DNA of 40,514 bases, from contig JAIXLB010000054.1 of assembly GCA_026931905.1 (NCBI GenBank), forward strand, positions 1-40,514. The letters run 5' to 3'. The notes under the pieces were generated by a model. That model ran no database searches. It saw only the letters and a list, made by a program, of their open reading frames with translations, and was not told the DNA's origin. Below are positions 27,121 to 35,647 of this stretch, piece after piece. This DNA is from Chitinophagales bacterium (lineage in GTDB: Bacteria > Bacteroidota > Bacteroidia > Chitinophagales > Chitinophagaceae). The position numbers were made by a program, and so were the translations under genes. How positions within the stretch are numbered: the stretch's first letter is position 1; each line of letters opens with the position of its first letter.

Positions 27121-28464
27121 TTATCTTAAAGCTACTTGTCTATCAGTATCTAATTTTAATAAAATAAAAATTAAAACAGTAAAAGTTAATAAAGAAGAAC
27201 CTCCATAACTTATTAAAGGCAAAGGAATACCAATGATAGGAAACAAACCTATTGTCATACAAATATTTACAGTAATGTGAAAGAATAAAATACTTGCTAC
27301 ACTATAAGCATATACTCTACTAAATGTACTACGTTGCCTTTCTGCAACTCGTACAATTCTAAAAAGAAGTAATAAGTAAAGCAATAAAAAAATAAAACTT
27401 CCTACAAAACCAAATGCTTCGCCTAAGGATGTAAAAATAAAATCTGTATGTTGCTCAGGGACATATTTGCCTCTTGTTTGAGTGCCTTTTAAAAAACCTT
27501 TTCCCATAAAACCTCCAGAGCCTATGGCTATTTTGCTTTGCCTTACATTGTAATCATCTGGTTTTCGTACAGGTTTTGAGGGTGTACTTATAGCATATTT
27601 GTTTTGAGAACAATCGTAATCTTTACCTACCATGCTGTAAATACGGGTACTTTGATAACACTTTAAAACATTATTAAAAAAATAAGGAACTGCAAATCTT
27701 TGAATACCTACACATACTGCCCAAAGAGCAATAACAATAGTTAGTATTTGTTTCTTCCTTTTGATTTGTTTATGTAAAATAAAAATGATTAGAATAGCAA
27801 TACCAGTAAGAATAATAGCCAAAGTATTGGGCTCTAATAGCAAAGTTGCTACCACTAAAACAGCAACTGATAACCCAATAATTAATATGGTAGAAGGCAA
27901 ACCCTCTCTATACATTACAATAAAAAAGGAAGAATACACCAATGCCAATCCTGTTTCTTGTTGTGCTATAGAAAGTATAGCTGGTGTTAATGCAATGGCT
28001 GCACCTATAAGTTGTGATTTTAGTTTTGTAAACTCGGTTTCTTGTCTTGATAAAAACTTGGCTAAAGCCAATGCTACAAATATTTTACACAATTCGGCTG
28101 GTTGTAAATTAAAGCCACCACCCAAAGGAATCCAGCTTTTGCTACCATTGATATTTTTTCCTAAAACAAAAGTTACAAGCATTAATAATATACCAAAAGC
28201 ATAAAATAAATTTGCAAAAACGGTAAATAGTTTACTATCTGCAAGCATAATAAAAGTGGCAACTACTATACAAATTCCTGCAAAAAATAATTGTTTGCTG
28301 TAATTAGTATTTCCACTTAAAAATGTTTGTAACACATTGGTTTCTGGTTTATACTCTACCATAAAAATGCAAAAAATACCAATAGCTACTAATACAGCAT
28401 ATAACCATATTATTAAAAAATCTGGCTTTTGAGAAGCACGCATACTATTGTATTGATGACTCAT
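27121..28464 (-). CDS. rodA: SEDS glycosyltransferase RodA
   Basis: Polymerises lipid II into glycan strands in the cell-elongation machinery, together with PBP2; polytopic inner-membrane protein. The 447-residue product has about 10 membrane segments and the family stretches NGSKSWIPLGGGFNLQPAE, IAIGSGGFMGKGFLKGTQ, PEQHTDFIF (Asp341, the residue proposed as catalytic in SEDS proteins) and the end motif GIPLPLISYGGSSLL. It is somewhat longer than E. coli RodA (370), the excess lying in the loop around residues 255-300 (with KCYQSTRIYSMVGKDYDCSQ). The gene overlaps the end of mrdA by 4 bp, the usual coupling of the pair. The HTDFIF context favours RodA over FtsW. Confidence 0.92.
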   Translation of the reverse strand: MSHQYNSMRASQKPDFLIIWLYAVLVAIGIFCIFMVEYKPETNVLQTFLSGNTNYSKQLFFAGICIVVATFIMLADSKLFTVFANLFYAFGILLMLVTFVLGKNINGSKSWIPLGGGFNLQPAELCKIFVALALAKFLSRQETEFTKLKSQLIGAAIALTPAILSIAQQETGLALVYSSFFIVMYREGLPSTILIIGLSVAVLVVATLLLEPNTLAIILTGIAILIIFILHKQIKRKKQILTIVIALWAVCVGIQRFAVPYFFNNVLKCYQSTRIYSMVGKDYDCSQNKYAISTPSKPVRKPDDYNVRQSKIAIGSGGFMGKGFLKGTQTRGKYVPEQHTDFIFTSLGEAFGFVGSFIFLLLYLLLLFRIVRVAERQRSTFSRVYAYSVASILFFHITVNICMTIGLFPIIGIPLPLISYGGSSLLTFTVLIFILLKLDTDRQVALR

Positions 28465-30563
28465 GGTTGTACGGTATCTTTCTTTTTCTTTTTATCGTTG
28501 TTGTTTAAAATCACTGGCGATTTTTCTACTGTTGCAGCATTATTATTTTTATCATTTTCTTTTTTGTTAGGCTCTGCTTCAGGGTCAAAAGTTGTTTTAA
28601 CGTTGGCGGCTGTATCTACTTCTATTTCATCAGCTTTTTGTTCCATTTCTTTTTCTTTCTCTCTTTCTCTTACAGCTCTTAAAGAATCTTTTCTAAAATA
28701 CCATTTTTTAATCGCTGCTGGTATTAAATCAATTTTTGAAAATGATTCTACTCTTTTTTCGCTTTCAATGGTTAAGGTATCGTTTAAATATTTTTCCATT
28801 AATAAAGTAGCAACAGGACCAGCCCAAGTGCCTCCATAGCCTGAGTTTTCTACTACTACTGCAACAGCAATTTTTGGGTTTTCTTTTGGGGCAAATGCTG
28901 TAAATACAGCATGGTTTTTTCCATGTGGGTTTTGTGCAGTTCCTGTTTTTGCACAAAATTCATGACCTGGAACTTTAAGGCTTGCAGCAGTTCCATAAAT
29001 GGTTACATCGTGCATTCCTTCTTGTATTGTTTGGTAAATAGTATCTGGTATATGTGTTACCTGATGTTTGCTTCTATATTTGGTTAAGTAAGCTGTATCT
29101 TCTATAGTTTCATTTTCTAAACTATCTACAATATGTGGTGTGTAATAATATCCTTTATTGGCAATAATGCACATTAAATTAGCTAATTGTAAAGGTGTGG
29201 CAGTCATTCTATCTTGTCCTATACCTAATGTAAGAATGTTGCAACTATTCCAACGTGGTCCTCCAAAGTCTTTATTGTAGCGAGATATTTCTGGAATACT
29301 TGCTTTTACTTCACCAGGTAAATCAATTCCTAATTGTACACCCATTCCAAAAGTATTCATATACTCTTTCCATTTTAAATATCCTTGTTGTGGGTTTCCA
29401 AAAGCAGGATTATCAACTGCCATTCTAAATACATGAACAAAGTATGAGTTGCAGGAATAAGCAATAGCTTTTCTTAAATTATCTGCATGTCCACCACCTG
29501 CATGTGTACATTTTACAGGTCTGCCACAATAGGTATAAGCACCATAACAAGGAAAACCATAAGCAGGGGTAATTAGGTTTTCATCTAATGCTACTAAACC
29601 GCCTAAAGGTTTAAAAGTAGAGCCTGGAGGGTATTGACCTTTAATGGCTCTGTTTAATAAAGGACGTGCAGTATCTAATAACATTCTCCCAAAATTTCTT
29701 CTTCTTTCAGAGCCTGTAAGTGTATTAGGATTATAACTTGGGCTTGTAGCCATAGCAATTACACTTCCTGTTTTAGGGTTTATGGCTACTGCACTTCCTA
29801 TTTTATTTTGCAATAATTTTTCTGCTAATTGTTGTACTTCTATATCAATACTTGTATAAAGATTTCTTCCTGCCACTGCAGCAGTATCAAACATTCCTTT
29901 TTCAAAACTTCCTTGCAGTCTTCCTCTGTTATCTCTTATAAAACGTTTTATACCTCTTGTGCCCATTAATACTTTTTCATAAGTCCTTTCCAAGCCATTC
30001 AAGCCAGTATAATCTCCCATTTCATAACCAGCTTCTTTATTTCTTCTAAGAAAAGCTGTATCTACCTCTCCTATATATCCTAAAATGGCAGCAGCAGTAT
30101 TGTAAGGATAACTTCTTATACTTCTTTCTTGAAGCATAAAACCAGGAAATTTGTAAATATTTTCATTCAATTTTGCATACATTTCAGGCGAAAGCAAAGC
30201 TTCAAAAACACTTGATTTTACTGAGGTATTTTTAATAATGGCTGTTGTAATTCGTTTTCTGTATTCAACTGTATCAATATCCAATAATTCGCAAAATGCT
30301 ATTTTATCTATACCTTTTGTTTCGGCAGGTATAACCATTAAATCAAACATGACTTCGTTTTCTAAAATAGCTCTGTGCTTTCTGTCGAAAATTATTCCTC
30401 TATCTGGATAGATTACTTTACGAAAAATAGCATTGTTGTCTGCCATTATTCTGTATTTGGAAGAAAATATTTGTAGGTTAATTAATTGCCCTATAATAAC
30501 TATAAACACTATTACAAAAACAATTTGTATTACTCTACTTCTGCTTTGATTATAAGTGGACAT
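28461..30563 (-). CDS. mrdA: Penicillin-binding protein 2 (elongation transpeptidase)
   Basis: Cross-links peptidoglycan during side-wall growth as RodA's partner; anchored in the inner membrane with a periplasmic catalytic domain. The 700-residue product has one N-terminal membrane helix (about 10-30), a PBP dimerisation domain (about 50-230), and a transpeptidase domain with Ser315 and Lys318 (PGSTFKP), Ser370-Cys-Asn372 (SCN) and Lys539-Thr-Gly (KTGTAQN). After about residue 610 there is an unusual ~85-residue tail rich in Lys, Glu and Asn with no predicted fold. In Bacteroidota mrdA often follows mreBCD; here an M1 peptidase gene is upstream instead, so the mre cluster is split or the order differs. 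Confidence 0.92.
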   Translation of the reverse strand: MSTYNQSRSRVIQIVFVIVFIVIIGQLINLQIFSSKYRIMADNNAIFRKVIYPDRGIIFDRKHRAILENEVMFDLMVIPAETKGIDKIAFCELLDIDTVEYRKRITTAIIKNTSVKSSVFEALLSPEMYAKLNENIYKFPGFMLQERSIRSYPYNTAAAILGYIGEVDTAFLRRNKEAGYEMGDYTGLNGLERTYEKVLMGTRGIKRFIRDNRGRLQGSFEKGMFDTAAVAGRNLYTSIDIEVQQLAEKLLQNKIGSAVAINPKTGSVIAMATSPSYNPNTLTGSERRRNFGRMLLDTARPLLNRAIKGQYPPGSTFKPLGGLVALDENLITPAYGFPCYGAYTYCGRPVKCTHAGGGHADNLRKAIAYSCNSYFVHVFRMAVDNPAFGNPQQGYLKWKEYMNTFGMGVQLGIDLPGEVKASIPEISRYNKDFGGPRWNSCNILTLGIGQDRMTATPLQLANLMCIIANKGYYYTPHIVDSLENETIEDTAYLTKYRSKHQVTHIPDTIYQTIQEGMHDVTIYGTAASLKVPGHEFCAKTGTAQNPHGKNHAVFTAFAPKENPKIAVAVVVENSGYGGTWAGPVATLLMEKYLNDTLTIESEKRVESFSKIDLIPAAIKKWYFRKDSLRAVREREKEKEMEQKADEIEVDTAANVKTTFDPEAEPNKKENDKNNNAATVEKSPVILNNNDKKKKKDTVQP

Positions 30564-30689
30564 GATTGTTGTAACAAATAAATAATTCCTAAAACGATAT
30601 TGTGTTACGCAAATTTGAAGATTGTATTGCTATGAAACAATAATGTTGATACAAAAAGTTATTCATACTTGTTAATACTTCAATAAAAA

Positions 30690-32627
30690 TTATTTTATCA
30701 GTTTTTTTATGAGTTGTAAACCATTTTCTGTAGTAATTTTTATTATATACATTCCATTGCTTAATAATTGAGCAGGAATTTTTAAAGTTGTATTATTTAC
30801 ACTAATGCTGTAATTGGTTTTATGTAGTAATTGCCCTGATGCTGAAAATAATTCAATTTCTGTATTTCTTATTAATGGTTTTTTAAAATGAATATTGATG
30901 TAATCTTTTACTGGATTAGGATACACAACAATATCATCTACGGTAAAATCGAAAACTGTGTTTATTTTTTCGGTAGAATTGTTTTTACTGATTAATTGTT
31001 TTTCTGTGTCAATTAAAACTGTATCTGCTGCAAAGCCAATGTCTGCCCATATTTCATCATTGTTGTTATTGCATTGTACTACTACTGTTTTTTGTTGTAT
31101 GGCATTTTTAAAAGTTAAAGGAAGCAATGTTTGATAATAAGAAACAGAGTTGTGTGATGTTGTTTGACTTATTTTTATTTTGGCAAAATAGTTATTGCTT
31201 TGACTCCAGCTTACATGAAAAGATGGATAGCCTTCGCCATAAATCCATTGATTAAAAAACCAGCTTAAATCCTGTTGTGCAACAGCTTCTACATGTTGTT
31301 TGAATTGATTGGTGTTTGCAAAATTGTATTTTAATTGCGAATCGTTTAAATATTCACGAAGTGCTTTAAAAAAAATGCTATCGCCTACATTAAACCTCAA
31401 CATTCTTAGTATGTAAGCTGCTTTGTTGTAGCTTAATCTTGCATTAAAAATAGAGCCAACGTTTGTGGTGTCTTTTACATAAACAGAACCATTTAGCTGA
31501 CTTACAATATCGTTTAATTGTGAGGTTAATAACGATTGAAATTTTGTGGTATTAAATTTTTCAAAATAATAATTGGCACAAAAAGTTGCAAAGCCTTCGT
31601 TTAGCCAAATATTTTGCCAACCACTACAAGTAATTTTATCTCCAAACCATTGATGGGCTAATTCGTGTACCAATAAGTTTTCATCAGGCGATGTAACAAA
31701 ACTGTTTGTTTGATGTTCCATTCCTCCGCCCCAGCCAAATTGTGTTTGCCCATATTGTTCATTGATAAAAGGATAATCGCCAAAGCTTGTATGAAAAAGC
31801 TGCAAAGCATTTTGGGTTATTTGAATACTGTTTTGAAAATCTGTAACATTTTCTGGATAGATATATAAAATAAAAGGCAGTGTTGTATTGCCCAACTGAA
31901 CTGTATTTTGCAACACAGAAAAATTTGTAACTGCAATAGCAATTAAATAAGATGCAATAGGGTATCTGTGTTTAAAATAAGTAGTGGTAAAGCCTGCATC
32001 CATTTTTTCGTATTGCAAAACGCCATTGCTTGTAGCTTTATAAATAGAGGGGTGCACTATAAAAATATCAATACTATCCATTTTATTATCCAAACCATTT
32101 CTGCAAGGAAACCAATCTTTGCTGCCAAAAGGCTCACTCAATGTCCAAATTACTGGAACATTGTTGTGTGTTGTTTGTATAAAAGAGCCAAAACCAGAAT
32201 TGTCTGGAATGCCTTTGTAATAAATACTTACAGAGTCTTGCTGTGCATTGCTTAGAGTGGCATTAAATTGTACAGTTAAAGTATTATTATTTTTTTGTGA
32301 GTAGTTGATATTTTGATTTCTGAATTTTATACTATCAACCATTAAATAACTGCTTAAATCCAAAACAATACTGTCGGTAGTTGATGTTGTTTTAAAATAA
32401 AGTGTTGCAACGCCATCAATATATTTTATAGCAGGATTTATTTTCCATAAAAAACGTGCATAATAAATGGCATAATTATCTGATGCATTGGTTAAAGCAA
32501 TTTGGTTTAATCTGGCTTCATAGTTTTTTTGTTCCATTGCAGGAATATCTACAAAAGTTTTACATTGAATTTCCTGTGAATTTGCTTTTAAAACAATAAA
32601 AAATAAAACAACTAAAAAAGCTTTCAT
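30690..32627 (-). CDS. Secreted M1-family metallopeptidase with T9SS sorting domain
   Basis: Zinc aminopeptidase of the gluzincin M1 family, exported and probably surface-attached or released. The 645-residue product has a signal peptide (about residues 1-17). The M1 N-terminal beta domain carries GGGMEHQTNSF, the Bacteroidota variant of the GxMEN motif. The active site is HELAH (His321, Glu322, His325) with third ligand Glu344 in NEGFATF. The last ~80 residues (from about VVYPNPVKDYINI) form a type-A C-terminal sorting domain ending in NGMYIIKITTENGLQLIKKLIK-like sequence, the signal for the type IX secretion system. Hence the organism should encode T9SS. Promoter not clear; TAACTTTA lies just upstream of the start. 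Confidence 0.9.
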   Translation of the reverse strand: MKAFLVVLFFIVLKANSQEIQCKTFVDIPAMEQKNYEARLNQIALTNASDNYAIYYARFLWKINPAIKYIDGVATLYFKTTSTTDSIVLDLSSYLMVDSIKFRNQNINYSQKNNNTLTVQFNATLSNAQQDSVSIYYKGIPDNSGFGSFIQTTHNNVPVIWTLSEPFGSKDWFPCRNGLDNKMDSIDIFIVHPSIYKATSNGVLQYEKMDAGFTTTYFKHRYPIASYLIAIAVTNFSVLQNTVQLGNTTLPFILYIYPENVTDFQNSIQITQNALQLFHTSFGDYPFINEQYGQTQFGWGGGMEHQTNSFVTSPDENLLVHELAHQWFGDKITCSGWQNIWLNEGFATFCANYYFEKFNTTKFQSLLTSQLNDIVSQLNGSVYVKDTTNVGSIFNARLSYNKAAYILRMLRFNVGDSIFFKALREYLNDSQLKYNFANTNQFKQHVEAVAQQDLSWFFNQWIYGEGYPSFHVSWSQSNNYFAKIKISQTTSHNSVSYYQTLLPLTFKNAIQQKTVVVQCNNNNDEIWADIGFAADTVLIDTEKQLISKNNSTEKINTVFDFTVDDIVVYPNPVKDYINIHFKKPLIRNTEIELFSASGQLLHKTNYSISVNNTTLKIPAQLLSNGMYIIKITTENGLQLIKKLIK

Positions 32628-32687
32628 TGTATAAAGTTAATGATAGTGCAGACTTTAATTTTTTAAATAGTTTTATTTTTTAAATAC

Positions 32688-32695
32688 TAAGTTTG
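32688..32695 (+). promoter_or_regulatory. Promoter -7 element of the DUF4197 gene
   Basis: TAAGTTTG is an exact TAnnTTTG match ending 22 nt before the ATG at 32718, within the 90-bp gap between divergent genes. No well-placed TTG lies upstream. Confidence 0.45.
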
Positions 32696-32717
32696 AAGCC
32701 CAAAAATTTTAAACTAT

Positions 32718-33416
32718 ATGAAACGATTGTCTCTTGTGTTGTTACTTAGTAGTAGTATGTTTTTAAGTAGTTGCGATACTTTAAAAACAATGGCAAGCAC
32801 TTTTCTTACAGAAGCAGATGCTGTTGGTGCAATAAAAGAAATGCTTACTATAGGTAGTAATGGAAATGCTTTAATTAGTAAAGATGCTTTAATGAATGCT
32901 ATACTACCCAAAGATGTAAATACTGTGTTGCAAAAATTGCAACAATTAGGGCTTAGTAAAGATATTGATAAATTTACCAATACCCTTACCAATGCTGCAA
33001 CACAAACAGCTACTAATTCAATTCCTGTTTTTGCAGATGGAATAAAAAGAATGAATATTACCGATGCTATAAATATTGTAAAAAATGGAGGTACTGCAGC
33101 TACAGATTATTTTAGAAATACCATTGGTGGCGAATTAAGAACAACAGTTACTCCTATTATGAAAACTGCTTTAGACCAATATAATGTTACCAAAGAATGG
33201 GATAAATTGGTGGCTCCTGTAAAATTAGTTTTGGGAGATAAGGTAAAACTAAATCTTAATTTGGATAACCTTTTAGCAGGTGTAGTAACCAATGCTATGT
33301 TTAATAAAATAGCAGAGCAAGAAGTTATTATTCGTACAAAAGCTGAAGCAAGAACAACACCATTACTACAAAAAGTTTTTGGCAGAGATTGGAATAACAA
33401 CGGAATTGCTAAATAA
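32718..33416 (+). CDS. DUF4197 family lipoprotein
   Basis: Function unknown. The 232-residue product has a lipoprotein signal (MKRLSLVLLLSSSMFLSSCD) with the lipobox LSSC at residues 16-19, so it should be lipid-anchored in the envelope. The remainder is one mostly helical DUF4197 domain, recognised from ILPKDVNTVLQKLQQLGLS, NTLTNAATQTATNSIPVF, the MNITDAINIVKNGGTAATDY stretch and FGRDWNNNG near the end. The gene is alone: divergent from the M1 peptidase, followed by its own terminator and then aspS. An Asp directly after the lipid-modified Cys would signal inner-membrane retention in E. coli, but the rule is not reliable in Bacteroidota. Confidence 0.85.
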   Translation: MKRLSLVLLLSSSMFLSSCDTLKTMASTFLTEADAVGAIKEMLTIGSNGNALISKDALMNAILPKDVNTVLQKLQQLGLSKDIDKFTNTLTNAATQTATNSIPVFADGIKRMNITDAINIVKNGGTAATDYFRNTIGGELRTTVTPIMKTALDQYNVTKEWDKLVAPVKLVLGDKVKLNLNLDNLLAGVVTNAMFNKIAEQEVIIRTKAEARTTPLLQKVFGRDWNNNGIAK

Positions 33417-33434
33417 TTTTACAAAAAAAATAAA

Positions 33435-33466
33435 GAAGGGGAGTGGTTGAAAGCTGCTCCCTTTTT
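33435..33466 (+). terminator. Rho-independent terminator after the DUF4197 gene
   Basis: GGGAGT (33439-33444) pairs with GCTCCC (33456-33461) around an 11-nt loop, with A/T pairs extending the stem, followed by TTTTT. Confidence 0.7.
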
Positions 33467-33480
33467 GCTTTTCATATATA

Positions 33481-33510
33481 TTTGCTGCTTGTTGTAAACA
33501 ATTATTTTCG
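33481..33510 (+). promoter_or_regulatory. Putative promoter of aspS
   Basis: TTTG at 33481-33484, an 18-bp spacer and TATTTTCG at 33503-33510 (one mismatch to TAnnTTTG). This would give a leader of about 105-110 nt before the ATG at 33626, long compared with other genes in this window. Confidence 0.45.
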
Positions 33511-33625
33511 CATTCTTAAAAAAATAGCTCAATAGAAATAAAAGCGTTGAAGTGTGCGACGCAACAAAAGCTAAACAAACGTTTCAACAGTTGGTTTCAA
33601 AATAAAAAAATTAGAATTTAAAAAT

Positions 33626-35449
33626 ATGTTTCGTTCAAAAACTTGTGGAGAATTAACAATAAAAAATGTAGGTGAAACTGTAACACTTGCAGGCTGGGTG
33701 CAAACTATAAGAAAATTTGGTGCAATAACTTTTGTAGATTTAAGAGACCGCTATGGCATTACACAATTATTGTTTGGCGAAGAATTGAACAAGCAATTAG
33801 AAGAAAACCCTTTGGGGCGTGAATTTGTGTTGCAAGCAACTGGAAAAGTGAGTGAACGAAGCAATAAAAATAAAAATATTGCTACTGGTGATATTGAAAT
33901 TGCAATAACTACATTCAACATTTTAAACAAGAGCGAAACACCACCATTTACTATACAAGATGATACAGATGGAGGCGATGATTTGAGAATGAAATATCGC
34001 TATTTGGATTTGAGAAGAAATGCAGTAAAGAAAAATTTGGAATTGCGTTATGCAGTAAATCGTAGTGCCAGAAATTATTTACACGAAAATAATTTTATTG
34101 ATATTGAAACGCCTTTTTTAATAAAATCTACTCCAGAAGGTGCAAGAGATTTTGTAGTGCCAAGCAGAATGAATGAAGGGCAGTTTTATGCTTTGCCACA
34201 AAGCCCACAAACCTTTAAACAATTATTAATGGTTAGTGGTTATGATAAATACTATCAAATTGTGAAATGCTTTAGAGATGAGGATTTAAGGGCAGATAGA
34301 CAGCCAGAATTTACACAAATAGATTGTGAAATGAGTTTTATAGAACAGGAAGATGTTTTACAAATGTTTGAGGGTTTGGTAAAACGAATTTTTAAAGATG
34401 TAAAAGGCATTGATTATAACGAAACTGTAGAACGAATGACTTGGGAAGATGCTATGTGGCAATACGGAAATGATAAACCTGATATTCGTTTTGGTATGAA
34501 GTTGTGTAATTTAAAATTTCCACAGCATACATTTCCTGCAAAAGAAAATATTTCATCGTTGATTGAGAGTGAATTTGCAGTGTTCAATGATGCTGAAACT
34601 GTTGTAGCTATTGCTGTTCCTAATTGCAGCGAATATTCGAGAAAACAAACAGATGAATTGATTGAATGGGTAAAACGTCCACAAATAGGCATGAAGGGTT
34701 TGGCATTTATAAAATGCAATACAGATGGCATTTATAAAAGCAGTTTTGATAAATTCTTTTCTGAAGAAAAATTAAAAGCTATTGCTCATGCAGCAAATGC
34801 CCATGCAGGCGATTTAGTTTTACTATTAGCAGGTGCAGAAGAACGTACCAGAAAAGCAATATCTGAACTAAGACTTGAAATGGGAAAAAGATTAGGTTTA
34901 AGAAAAGAAGATGAGTTTAAACTGTTATGGATATTGGATTTTCCGTTGTTTGAATATGCAGAAGAAGAAAACAGATGGGTAGCAAGGCATCATCCTTTTA
35001 CAAGCCCTAAGCCAAGTGATATTGCCACGATGATTAACAATAACCCTACCATTGAAAATGCTGCTGAATATTTAAAACATCCTTATGCTAATATTAAAGC
35101 CAATGCTTATGATATGGTTTTAAATGGAAATGAAATTGGAGGAGGAAGTATAAGAATTTATCAAAAAGAATTACAACAAAAAATGTTTGCAGCTTTAGGT
35201 ATGAATGAGGAAGATCAACAAAATAAATTTGGATTTCTTTTAGGTGCATTTGAATATGGAGCACCACCACATGGAGGTATTGCTTTTGGCTTTGACAGGT
35301 TGTGTTCTATTTTAGGAGGCAGCGAAAGTATCAGAGATTTTATTGCTTTTCCTAAAAACAATAGTGGCAGAGATGTAATGATAGATGCTCCAAGCATTAT
35401 AGACAATAAACAGTTGAATGAGTTGCAGATAAAATTGGATTTGAAATAA
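33626..35449 (+). CDS. aspS: Aspartyl-tRNA synthetase, bacterial type
   Basis: Charges tRNA-Asp with aspartate in the cytoplasm. The 607-residue product has an N-terminal OB anticodon-binding domain (about 1-105, with [20 protein letters not shown]), class II motif 1 (around [21 protein letters not shown]), motif 2 ([18 protein letters not shown]), the bacterial GAD insertion domain (about 290-410), and motif 3 ([15 protein letters not shown]). Length agrees with bacterial AspRS (about 590). I cannot tell whether it is discriminating. It has a ~110-nt leader and is followed by a hairpin shared with the convergent tRNA-Met gene. Confidence 0.95.
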   Translation: MFRSKTCGELTIKNVGETVTLAGWVQTIRKFGAITFVDLRDRYGITQLLFGEELNKQLEENPLGREFVLQATGKVSERSNKNKNIATGDIEIAITTFNILNKSETPPFTIQDDTDGGDDLRMKYRYLDLRRNAVKKNLELRYAVNRSARNYLHENNFIDIETPFLIKSTPEGARDFVVPSRMNEGQFYALPQSPQTFKQLLMVSGYDKYYQIVKCFRDEDLRADRQPEFTQIDCEMSFIEQEDVLQMFEGLVKRIFKDVKGIDYNETVERMTWEDAMWQYGNDKPDIRFGMKLCNLKFPQHTFPAKENISSLIESEFAVFNDAETVVAIAVPNCSEYSRKQTDELIEWVKRPQIGMKGLAFIKCNTDGIYKSSFDKFFSEEKLKAIAHAANAHAGDLVLLLAGAEERTRKAISELRLEMGKRLGLRKEDEFKLLWILDFPLFEYAEEENRWVARHHPFTSPKPSDIATMINNNPTIENAAEYLKHPYANIKANAYDMVLNGNEIGGGSIRIYQKELQQKMFAALGMNEEDQQNKFGFLLGAFEYGAPPHGGIAFGFDRLCSILGGSESIRDFIAFPKNNSGRDVMIDAPSIIDNKQLNELQIKLDLK

Positions 35450-35482
35450 AATCTAAAATAGCTTATCATTTATTTTAAATTT

Positions 35483-35514
35483 TTAAGCCCTAAACTTCTA
35501 AGTTCAGGGCTTAA
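35483..35514. terminator. Hairpin between aspS and tRNA-Met
   Basis: TTAAGCCCT and AGGGCTTAA form a perfect 9-bp stem; inside, AACT and AGTT continue the helix after one A/C mismatch. It lies between convergent aspS and tRNA-Met and could serve both. Neither side has a long T-run, so termination strength is uncertain. Confidence 0.55.
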
Positions 35515-35517
35515 TTG

Positions 35518-35591
35518 TAGTGGGAAGCAGACTTGAACTGCCGACCTTCGGGTTATGAATCCGATGCTCTAACCAGCTGAGCTATCCCACC
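35518..35591 (-). tRNA. tRNA-Met (anticodon CAT)
   Basis: A 74-nt cloverleaf on the minus strand. Acceptor stem GGTGGGA/TCCCACT (G1-U72 wobble), U8-A9, D stem GCTC/GAGC, anticodon loop TTCATAA with anticodon CAT on a stem TCGGA/CCCGA (A31-C39 mismatch), variable loop AGGTC, T stem GGCAG/CTGCT with loop TTCAAGT, discriminator A73. CCA is not encoded. The anticodon fits elongator Met; a CAT-anticodon Ile tRNA (modified to lysidine) is the alternative. It is not the initiator type, which would have an unpaired 1-72 C-A and three G-C pairs in the anticodon stem. Confidence 0.93.
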
Positions 35592-35647
35592 ATTAACCTA
35601 AAGGGCTGCAAATATAGGAGGTTTACTTAAAAAAGAATTTTATAAAC

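Noticed and set aside
28429..28839. 136-codon frame antisense to mrdA
   Set aside because: Mirror of the Lys/Glu-rich PBP2 tail; no independent evidence.
33511..33625. T-box riboswitch upstream of aspS
   Set aside because: No T-box sequence or specifier-loop structure is visible, and the leader is too short.
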